12,143 bases of DNA from Lachnospiraceae bacterium (GTDB lineage: Bacteria; Bacillota; Clostridia; Lachnospirales; Lachnospiraceae): assembly GCA_021202715.1 (NCBI GenBank), contig JAJQCL010000167.1, forward strand, positions 1 to 12,143, written 5' to 3'. Shown one piece after another: positions 5,792 through 12,143 of the stretch. Both the position numbers and the translations under genes were made by a program. Each line of letters opens with the position of its first letter. Positions within the stretch are counted from its first letter, which is position 1. The notes beneath the pieces are model-generated. The model worked only from the letters and a program-made list of their open reading frames with translations. It had not been told where the DNA came from and did not search any database.

Positions 5792-7081
5792 TTGCTTAGT
5801 ATCATCATCGCCATACTGGTGTTCAGTTTTCTGATCCTGACCCACGAGCTGGGACATTTTCTTTTTGCCAAGAAGGCCGGGATCGGCGTCATCGAATTTT
5901 CCATCGGCATGGGGCCGCGGATCGTCAGCCGTCAGATCGGCGAGACGCTCTATTCCCTGAAATGGATTCCCTTCGGCGGTTCCTGCATGATGGTGGGAGA
6001 GGACTCGGACGATGACGCAGAAAATGCTTTCAACAACAAGTCGGTCTGGGCCCGCATCCTGGTGGTGGCAGGCGGGCCGCTGTTTAATATTATCAGTGCG
6101 CTGATTCTGTCCGTGATTATCATTGCCTGTGTCGGCAGCAATCCGGCACAGGTATACAGCGTGTATTCCGGCTATGGAGCCGATGAGGCGGGGATTCAGA
6201 CGGGGGACGTGATCACTTCCATCAATGGTCATCATATCACCATGGGACGGGATATCGCATTGGTCCTTCTCTCGGACCCTCTGGACGGCGGTGATGTGAC
6301 CGTGGAATATGTGCGGGATGGGGAGACGTATACGGTTACCTATGATCCCACCTATACGACCTACCGTCTGGGCATCAGCTATTACGCCGATGAGTCGGAG
6401 GCGGTGCTCAGCGAGATCACTGCGGGCACTCCGGCCGCGGAGGCGGGGCTGCAGGAGGGGGATGTGATCACCTCCATCAACGGCACGGCGATTGCCACCG
6501 GCGAGGAGATTCAGACATATTTCACGGAGCATCCCGCCGACGGCAGCGAGATCACGCTGACCTATGAGAGGGACGGCGTGATCACGGAGACGACGATCAC
6601 ACCGGTGTATTATGAGACGGAGAGCCTGGGCTTTGAGGCTTCCTATCTGCGGGTGAAGACCTCGATTCCGGGAGTGATCAAATGCGCTTTCCAGGAGGTT
6701 GGCTACTGGATGCGCTACACTCTTCTCTCGCTGCGGCTGTTGGTGACCGGCGGCGTCAGCGTCTCGGATGTCTCCGGGCCGGTGGGCATCGTATCGACCA
6801 TCAGCTCGACAGTGAAGGAGACCAGCTCCGACGGGCTCTTCTACGTGGTCATGAATCTGATCAACATGGCGATCCTGCTCTCGGTTAACCTGGGCGTGTT
6901 GAACTTGCTGCCCATCCCGGCGCTGGACGGAGGACGGCTGCTGTTTCTGATCATCGAAGCCATTCGCCGCAAGCCTATCCCGCCGGAGAAGGAGGGCATG
7001 GTGCACACCGCGGGGTTTGTGCTGCTGATGGTCTTCATGGTCTTCGTCATGTTTAACGATATCGTAAAACTGTTCACGTGA
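5792..7081 (+). CDS. rseP: RIP metalloprotease RseP/RasP (site-2 protease, M50)
   Basis: This 429-residue membrane-embedded zinc protease cuts transmembrane segments of substrates already clipped by a site-1 protease. Anti-sigma factors and leftover signal peptides are the usual targets. Seen in sequence: the first membrane helix carries HELGH at 18-22 (Zn ligands His 18 and His 22, catalytic Glu 19). Two tandem PDZ domains follow, each containing an identical GDVITSING loop (138-146 and 223-231). The C-terminal region has SGPVGI and a further membrane helix with NLLPIPALDGGRLLF, where Asp 379 is the third Zn ligand. A last hydrophobic helix precedes the stop. The start is TTG 5792, chosen because GGAGG lies 7 bases upstream; the in-frame TTG at 5786 is too close to it. 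The two PDZ domains recall E. coli RseP, whereas B. subtilis RasP is usually described with one. ispG follows after 29 bases. Confidence 0.95.
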   Translation: MLSIIIAILVFSFLILTHELGHFLFAKKAGIGVIEFSIGMGPRIVSRQIGETLYSLKWIPFGGSCMMVGEDSDDDAENAFNNKSVWARILVVAGGPLFNIISALILSVIIIACVGSNPAQVYSVYSGYGADEAGIQTGDVITSINGHHITMGRDIALVLLSDPLDGGDVTVEYVRDGETYTVTYDPTYTTYRLGISYYADESEAVLSEITAGTPAAEAGLQEGDVITSINGTAIATGEEIQTYFTEHPADGSEITLTYERDGVITETTITPVYYETESLGFEASYLRVKTSIPGVIKCAFQEVGYWMRYTLLSLRLLVTGGVSVSDVSGPVGIVSTISSTVKETSSDGLFYVVMNLINMAILLSVNLGVLNLLPIPALDGGRLLFLIIEAIRRKPIPPEKEGMVHTAGFVLLMVFMVFVMFNDIVKLFT

Positions 7082-7095
7082 TGCACCAGGGTCAC

Positions 7096-7101
7096 AGGAG
7101 G
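7096..7101 (+). promoter_or_regulatory. Ribosome binding site deciding the ispG start
   Basis: A full AGGAGG at 7096-7101 stands 9 bases before ATG 7111. In-frame GTG 7078 and ATG 7081 lie upstream of this site and overlap the rseP stop, so they are unlikely starts. Confidence 0.8.
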
Positions 7102-7110
7102 TTTGCACAG

Positions 7111-8163
7111 ATGAGACGAAGGACGCGCGAAGTGCGCATTGGCGATGTGGTCATCGGCGGGGAGAATCCCATCCGCATTCAGTCTATGACCAATACAAAG
7201 ACGGAGGACGTGGCCGCCACCGTGCGCCAGATCCTGGCGCTGGAGGCGGCGGGCTGCGAAATTATCCGCGCCACAGTTCCCACGCCGGAGGCGGCGGAGG
7301 CCTTTACGGAGATCAAAAAACAGATTCATATTCCCCTGGTGGCGGATATCCATTTCGATTATCGGCTGGCGATCGCGGCGATCGAACACGGCGCGGACAA
7401 GATCCGCATCAATCCCGGCAACATCGGCAGCCGCGAGCGGGTGCGGGCCGTGGTGGACTGCGCACGGGAACGGAATATCCCCATCCGGGTAGGTGTCAAC
7501 AGCGGTTCCCTGGAGAAGGACATTTTGCGGAAATACGGCGGTGTGACGGCGGAGGGGCTGGTGGAGAGCGCGCTGGATAAGGTAGCTCTCATCGAGGACA
7601 TGGGCTATGACAACCTGGTCATCAGCATCAAGTCTTCCAATGTAAATATGTGCATCCGGGCGCACGAGCTGATCGCGGACCGCACGGAGCATCCCCTCCA
7701 TGTAGGCATCACGGAGGCCGGGACGGTGACAACCGGTACGATCAAATCGGCAGTAGGACTGGGAGCGATCCTGCACCAGGGCATCGGCGATACGATTCGT
7801 GTCTCCCTGACCGGTGATCCGGTGCAGGAGGTCGTAGCGGCGGCCAAGATCCTCCAGGCACTGGAGCTGCGTCGCAGCGGCGTGGAGGTCGTATCCTGTC
7901 CGACCTGCGGCCGGACCAGCATCGACCTCATCGGCCTGGCAAATCAGGTGGAAACGCTGGTCGCCGGGTATGATCTGCCTATCCGGGTCGCCGTTATGGG
8001 CTGTGTCGTGAACGGTCCCGGAGAGGCCCGGGAGGCGGACATCGGCATCGCCGGAGGCAAGGGCGAGGGTCTGTTGATCAAAAAGGGAGAGATCGTCCGC
8101 AAGCTCCCGGAGGCGGAGCTGCTGCCGGCGCTGAAATACGAGCTGGATCACTGGAGCGAATAG
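7111..8163 (+). CDS. ispG: 4-hydroxy-3-methylbut-2-enyl diphosphate synthase (HMBPP synthase)
   Basis: IspG (GcpE) is a cytoplasmic [4Fe-4S] enzyme that reduces 2-C-methyl-D-erythritol 2,4-cyclodiphosphate to HMBPP, the penultimate MEP-pathway step. With the start at ATG 7111 it has 350 residues, the usual length for the compact bacterial two-domain form. Seen in sequence: the TIM-barrel part contains IRIQSMTNTKT, then LVADIHFDYRLA, KIRINPGNIG, IRVGVNSGSL and GITEAGT. The cluster domain has SCPTCGRTSIDL with Cys 263 and Cys 266, then VMGCVVNGPGEAREADIGIA with Cys 298 and Glu 305. That is the three-Cys-plus-Glu cluster ligation known for this family, so it should be catalytically complete. It occupies the position where B. 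subtilis has proS between rasP and polC. It is probably co-transcribed with dxr and uppS, linking supply of isoprenoid precursor to its use. It needs ferredoxin or flavodoxin, not encoded here. Confidence 0.96.
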   Translation: MRRRTREVRIGDVVIGGENPIRIQSMTNTKTEDVAATVRQILALEAAGCEIIRATVPTPEAAEAFTEIKKQIHIPLVADIHFDYRLAIAAIEHGADKIRINPGNIGSRERVRAVVDCARERNIPIRVGVNSGSLEKDILRKYGGVTAEGLVESALDKVALIEDMGYDNLVISIKSSNVNMCIRAHELIADRTEHPLHVGITEAGTVTTGTIKSAVGLGAILHQGIGDTIRVSLTGDPVQEVVAAAKILQALELRRSGVEVVSCPTCGRTSIDLIGLANQVETLVAGYDLPIRVAVMGCVVNGPGEAREADIGIAGGKGEGLLIKKGEIVRKLPEAELLPALKYELDHWSE

Positions 8164-8196
8164 GAGACTTCGTAAGAACACAGGAAAATAGAGGAA

Positions 8197-8226
8197 GAGC
8201 CGGTATTCCGTGGGGAAGGACGGCTC
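8197..8226 (+). promoter_or_regulatory. Hairpin in the ispG-polC gap
   Basis: GAGCCG (8197-8202) pairs with CGGCTC (8221-8226). Inside, TTCC (8206-8209) pairs with GGAA (8214-8217), with a symmetric 3x3 internal loop and a 4-base apical loop. No T-run follows, so termination is unlikely. It ends 24 bases before the polC ATG and might tune polC translation or be an mRNA processing site; this is inference. Confidence 0.4.
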
Positions 8227-8250
8227 CGGAACGGAAGGGTGTCGAGCAAA

Positions 8251-11200
8251 ATGGGAGAAAAAACGCTGCGGGAGGTACTGCCGGATCTGAAAACATCGGA
8301 TCATCAGATGAATCTTCTGGATGAGATCCGGGTGACGCGCCTCACCATGCCCCGGGACCGGAGCAGTCTGCGGATCTACACGGACTGCGGCCGTCTGGTG
8401 GCCAAGAAGGACATCTATGTGCTGGAAGCGGCGATCAAGAAGCAGTTTTTCGCCCGGAAACCGGTGACTGTGAAGATTCGCGAGCATTATCATCTGGACG
8501 GCAAGCCACTGGAAGAGGCCCTGGCCGAGTACCGCGACAGCATCCTGTTGGAATTAAAGGGCTACCATCTCATCGATTATAACCTGTATCGTAATGCAGA
8601 AATTCATGTGGAGGAGGGGAACCGCGTCGTCCTGGAGGCGGAGGATACGCTGGTCAACCGCTCGCGGGCGCAGGAGCTCTGCCGCGTGCTGGAGAAGATC
8701 CTCAACGAACGGCTGGGTTATCAGGCGGAGGTCCGCTGCCATCTCGGTGAACATAAAAAAGTGATCCAGAACAACTATGACGATGTCGTGGTCGCGCAGG
8801 TGGATCACATTGTCGAGGAAGCGACGCACGCCCGGGAGCACGCCCGGGCCGGTGAGAAAGCTGCGTCAGCACGGGCCGAGCGCCAGAAAGAATACCGCAA
8901 ACGTCCGCCTCGCGGGAAGATGATGGATTCGGAGGACGGTTTCGGCAGAGAGTTCGAGGGGGAGACGCTGCCGATTGAGCAGATTGACGGAGAGATCGGC
9001 GACGTGATCATCGAGGGCGATATCTTCAAGGTGGACAGCCGGGAGATCCGCACAGGAAATACGATCATCATGTTTGCCGTGACGGATAAGACCGATTCCA
9101 TTACCGTGAAGATCTTTGCTACCCCGGAGAATAAGGGAGATATCCTGCGCCTGGTGAGCGTGGGCCAGCGGGTGCGCCTGAAAGGGCGGGCGGTCCTGGA
9201 CAAATTCGACGGCGAGGTGACCATCGGTTCCGTGGTGGGTATCCGCAAAATGGAGAAGACCGGGACGGTTCGTCAGGACCTGACTCCGGTGAAGCGGGTA
9301 GAGCTTCACTGCCACACCAAGATGAGCGATATGGACGGTGTTTCCGATGTGAAGGACATCGTCAAACGGGCTATCGCCTGGGGGCACAAGGCCATCGCCA
9401 TTACCGATCACGGTGTGGTGCAGTCTTTTGTCGACGCCATGCATACCGCGGAGAAGGCCGATATCAAGATCATTTACGGCTGCGAGGGCTATCTGGTCGA
9501 CGACACGAAGGGCGAGTCCGACATGGAGAAGCTGAAGAAGGCGAAGGCCCGCCACGTGATCATTCTGGCGAAGAACGAGGTGGGGCGGGTGAATCTGTAC
9601 CGTCTGGTCTCGGAATCGCATCTGAAATATTTCTACAAGCGCCCGCGCATCCCCAAGAGCCTGCTGCAGGAGTGTCGGGAGGGCCTGATCATCGGCTCTG
9701 CCTGCGAGGCCGGTGAGCTGTTTCGTGCACTGGTGGACAAGGAATCCGACGAGGAGATCGCCCGCCTGGTGAATTTTTATGATTATCTGGAAATTCAGCC
9801 GATCGGCAATAATGCCTTCATGCTGCGGGATCCGAAATATGGCCTGTCCGGGGAAGAGGACCTGCGGGATTACAACCGGCGGATCGTCGATCTGGGAGAA
9901 CAGTTCGGCAAGCCGGTGGTGGCGACCTGCGACGTGCATTTCCTCGATCCGGAGGATGAGATCTACCGCCGGATCCTCATGAAGGGGCAGGGCTTTGCCG
10001 ACGCCGATCTGCAGCCGCCGCTGTATCTGCACACGACTGAGGAGATGCTGGAGGAGTTCGACTATCTGGGGGAGGAAAAGGCCATGGAGGTGGTCGTGAC
10101 CAACCCCGGGAAGATCGCCGACTGCTGCGAGTCCATCCGCCCGGTACGGCCGGATAAGTGCCCTCCGGTCATCGAGGGCTCCGACCGTGATCTGCGGCAG
10201 ATGTGCTATGATAAGGCGCACAGCATTTACGGAGATCCGCTTCCCGCAATTGTCGAGGAGCGGCTGGAGCGGGAGCTTCACTCCATCATCAGCAACGGCT
10301 TCGCGGTCATGTATATCATCGCGCAGAAGCTGGTGAAGAAGTCCAATGACGACGGCTATCTGGTCGGCTCCCGGGGCTCCGTGGGGTCCTCCCTGGTGGC
10401 GACGATGTCCGGCATCACGGAGGTCAATCCGCTGAGTCCGCACTACGTCTGTCCGAACTGCAAATACAGCGACTTCGATTCGCCGGAGGTGAAGAAATTC
10501 GCCGGGGGCGCGGGCTGCGACATGCCTGATAAGGTCTGTCCGCACTGCGGGACGCTGATGAAAAAGGACGGCTTCGACATTCCCTTTGAGACCTTCCTGG
10601 GGTTCAAGGGAGATAAGGAGCCGGATATTGATCTGAACTTCTCCGGGGAGTATCAGAGCCGCGCCCATGCTTATACGGAAGTGATTTTCGGCAAGGGACA
10701 TACCTTCCGCGCCGGAACGATCGGCACCCTGGCGGACAAGACAGCCTACGGTTTTGTACTGAAATATTACGAGGAGAAGCAGATGGCGAAGCGCCGCTGC
10801 GAGATCGAGCGCATCGCCGAGGGCTGCGTGGGCGTGCGGCGCTCGACGGGGCAGCACCCGGGCGGCATCATTGTCATGCCTCACGGAGAAAATATTTACT
10901 CCTTCACGCCGATCCAGCATCCGGCCAACGACATGACGACTTCTACGGTGACCACGCATTTTGATTATCACTCCATCGATCACAACCTGCTGAAGCTCGA
11001 TATTCTAGGACACGATGATCCGACCATGATCCGGCGTCTGGAAGACCTGACCGGACTGGATGCGAAGACATTTCCCCTGGACAGCCCGGAGGTTATGTCG
11101 CTGTTTCAGAATACCGAGGCGCTGGGCATCACGCCCGAAGACATCGGCGGGACGAAGCTGGGCGCGCTGGGGGTGCCGGAGTTCGGCACAGACTTCGCCA

Positions 11201-12060
11201 TGCAGATGCTGATCGATGCGAAGCCGACCTGCTTTTCCGATCTGGTCCGCATCGCCGGTCTGGCGCACGGCACGGACGTGTGGCTGGGCAATGCGCAGAC
11301 CCTGATCCTCGAGGGGAAGGCGACGATCCAGACGGCCATCTGTACCCGCGACGACATCATGATCTATCTGATCAACATGGGGATGGATAAGAGCCTGTCC
11401 TTCAACATCATGGAGAAGGTGCGAAAGGGCAAGGGGCTGACGCCGGAGTGGATCGAGGCCATGAAGGCGGCGGGGGTGCCGGACTGGTACATCGAATCCT
11501 GCCAGAAGATCAAATACATGTTCCCCAAGGCGCACGCGGCGGCCTACGTAATGATGGCCTGGCGGATCGCCTACTGCAAGGTGTTCTATCCGCTGGCCTA
11601 CTACGCGGCCTATTTCGGAATCCGGGCCACCGGCTTCAACTACGAGATGATGTGCCAGGGGAAGGACGTGCTGGAGGGGCATCTGGCGAACTACCGCCGC
11701 AACCAGGACAACCTGACTGAGAAGGAGAAGGCTACGCTGCGGGATATGCGTATCGTGCAGGAAATGTTCGCCCGCGGTTATGAATTCGTCCCCATCGACC
11801 TGTACCGGAGCCAGGCGAAAGATTTCATTATCGTTGACGGCAAGATCATGCCTTCCCTGTGCAGCATCGACGGCATGGGCGAGAAGGCGGCGGAAGCTGT
11901 GGTGGAGGAAGCGAAGAAGGGGAAATTCCTCTCCGTGGAGGATTTCTGTCAGCGGACCAAGACCAGTAAGACGGTGGCGGAGACCATGGTGGATCTGGGG
12001 CTCTTTGGAGATTTGCCCCGCACCAATCAGATCTCGTTGTTCGATCTGGAGTTACTGTGA
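8251..12060 (+). CDS. polC: DNA polymerase III alpha subunit, PolC type, lacking the 3'-5' exonuclease domain
   Basis: PolC is the Gram-positive replicative DNA polymerase, acting at the fork with the clamp and clamp loader. With ATG 8251 (GGAAGGG at 8233-8239, about 11 bases upstream) it has 1269 residues; GTG 8239 overlaps that site and is less likely. Domains in order: N-terminal region to about 230; OB fold about 240-335; PHP with HCHTKMSD (His 353, His 355, Asp 360), TDHG (His 387), Glu 412, His 435, Cys 485, and CDVH (Asp 561, His 563). The polymerase core has GSRGSVGSS at 706-714, a Cys4 zinc site (734, 737, 763, 766), PDIDLNFSG with Asp 792 and Asp 794, and LDILGHDD with Asp 917. The C-terminus carries the clamp-binding QISLF (1260-1264). 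B. subtilis PolC (1437 residues, from memory) has a DnaQ-like exonuclease of about 170 residues inserted after the YLVDD-type segment. Here only residues 419-434 lie between that segment and His 435, and no FDxETTG motif exists anywhere in the protein. Confidence 0.97.
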   Translation: MGEKTLREVLPDLKTSDHQMNLLDEIRVTRLTMPRDRSSLRIYTDCGRLVAKKDIYVLEAAIKKQFFARKPVTVKIREHYHLDGKPLEEALAEYRDSILLELKGYHLIDYNLYRNAEIHVEEGNRVVLEAEDTLVNRSRAQELCRVLEKILNERLGYQAEVRCHLGEHKKVIQNNYDDVVVAQVDHIVEEATHAREHARAGEKAASARAERQKEYRKRPPRGKMMDSEDGFGREFEGETLPIEQIDGEIGDVIIEGDIFKVDSREIRTGNTIIMFAVTDKTDSITVKIFATPENKGDILRLVSVGQRVRLKGRAVLDKFDGEVTIGSVVGIRKMEKTGTVRQDLTPVKRVELHCHTKMSDMDGVSDVKDIVKRAIAWGHKAIAITDHGVVQSFVDAMHTAEKADIKIIYGCEGYLVDDTKGESDMEKLKKAKARHVIILAKNEVGRVNLYRLVSESHLKYFYKRPRIPKSLLQECREGLIIGSACEAGELFRALVDKESDEEIARLVNFYDYLEIQPIGNNAFMLRDPKYGLSGEEDLRDYNRRIVDLGEQFGKPVVATCDVHFLDPEDEIYRRILMKGQGFADADLQPPLYLHTTEEMLEEFDYLGEEKAMEVVVTNPGKIADCCESIRPVRPDKCPPVIEGSDRDLRQMCYDKAHSIYGDPLPAIVEERLERELHSIISNGFAVMYIIAQKLVKKSNDDGYLVGSRGSVGSSLVATMSGITEVNPLSPHYVCPNCKYSDFDSPEVKKFAGGAGCDMPDKVCPHCGTLMKKDGFDIPFETFLGFKGDKEPDIDLNFSGEYQSRAHAYTEVIFGKGHTFRAGTIGTLADKTAYGFVLKYYEEKQMAKRRCEIERIAEGCVGVRRSTGQHPGGIIVMPHGENIYSFTPIQHPANDMTTSTVTTHFDYHSIDHNLLKLDILGHDDPTMIRRLEDLTGLDAKTFPLDSPEVMSLFQNTEALGITPEDIGGTKLGALGVPEFGTDFAMQMLIDAKPTCFSDLVRIAGLAHGTDVWLGNAQTLILEGKATIQTAICTRDDIMIYLINMGMDKSLSFNIMEKVRKGKGLTPEWIEAMKAAGVPDWYIESCQKIKYMFPKAHAAAYVMMAWRIAYCKVFYPLAYYAAYFGIRATGFNYEMMCQGKDVLEGHLANYRRNQDNLTEKEKATLRDMRIVQEMFARGYEFVPIDLYRSQAKDFIIVDGKIMPSLCSIDGMGEKAAEAVVEEAKKGKFLSVEDFCQRTKTSKTVAETMVDLGLFGDLPRTNQISLFDLELL

Positions 12061-12070
12061 GGAGATGTGA

Positions 12071-12143
12071 ATGAGTGAAGAGATAAGATGTCCCCGGTGT
12101 GCCGTAAGGGCTATGGCGGAGGAGTCCGCGCGCCAGGAATTGG
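12071..12143 (+). CDS. Unrecognised ORF with N-terminal CxxC, 3' end outside window
   Basis: An open frame starts at ATG 12071, 10 bases after the polC stop, with GGAG (12061-12064) six bases upstream. It runs to the window edge without a stop. The visible 24 residues begin MSEEIRCPRC and continue AVRAMAEESARQEL. A single CPRC could be half of a zinc ribbon, but the partner cysteines, if any, lie outside. The beginning does not resemble RimP, a common neighbour of polC. I do not recognise the family. The close spacing suggests it belongs to the same transcript as polC. Confidence 0.55.
   Translation, partial: MSEEIRCPRCAVRAMAEESARQEL

Noticed and set aside
9301..9420. A second stand-alone PHP phosphoesterase gene
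   Set aside because: These PHP motifs lie inside the continuous polC frame and are the polymerase's own PHP domain.
8866..10983. Very long antisense open frame opposite polC
   Set aside because: It shows low-complexity His/Asp/Arg-rich shadow translation produced by the codon bias of polC; no ribosome binding site or recognisable motif.
1..12143. Mobile element, CRISPR array, toxin-antitoxin or phage-defence system
   Set aside because: All frames are accounted for by housekeeping genes; I found no transposase, integrase, regular spaced repeats or attachment-site-like direct repeats.

Overview
The window is a GC-rich stretch of housekeeping genes, all on the + strand, from a low-G+C-type Gram-positive lineage (Bacillota, class Clostridia). 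A Lachnospiraceae-like member is my best guess. The assignment rests on a PolC-type replicative polymerase and on the gene order pyrH-frr-uppS-cdsA-dxr-rseP-ispG-polC. That order matches the B. subtilis pyrH-to-polC block except that ispG sits where B. subtilis has proS. I see no mobile elements, CRISPR arrays, rRNA or tRNA genes, and no gene-free stretch longer than about 190 bases.

Layout. Bases 1-330 are the C-terminal end of aspS. A PHP-domain phosphoesterase gene follows closely (338-1260); its 5' end appears frameshifted. A well-formed sigma-A promoter (1288-1316) then drives pyrH and frr. A compact intrinsic terminator (about 2719-2746) follows frr. Next come uppS, cdsA, dxr, rseP, ispG and polC, with short gaps. 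The window ends in the first codons of an unrecognised CxxC-containing ORF.

How the genes work together. pyrH supplies UDP for nucleotide and cell-wall precursors, and frr recycles ribosomes. dxr and ispG are two steps of the MEP isoprenoid pathway, whose products uppS turns into the undecaprenyl carrier lipid. cdsA makes CDP-diacylglycerol for phospholipids. rseP is a membrane site-2 protease and polC the replicative polymerase. The block therefore joins envelope lipid supply to replication and translation.

Points of interest. (1) The PolC lacks the whole DnaQ-like 3'-5' exonuclease domain that normally interrupts its PHP domain. About 16 charged residues stand in its place, while the PHP metal-ligand residues all appear intact. 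(2) cdsA carries one in-frame TAG exactly where the family has a conserved Tyr. (3) The PHP phosphoesterase gene reads correctly only if one frame change near base 419 is allowed. Items 2 and 3 may be real lesions or sequence errors; the raw sequence alone cannot decide. Item 1 is in frame and looks like a genuine architecture.
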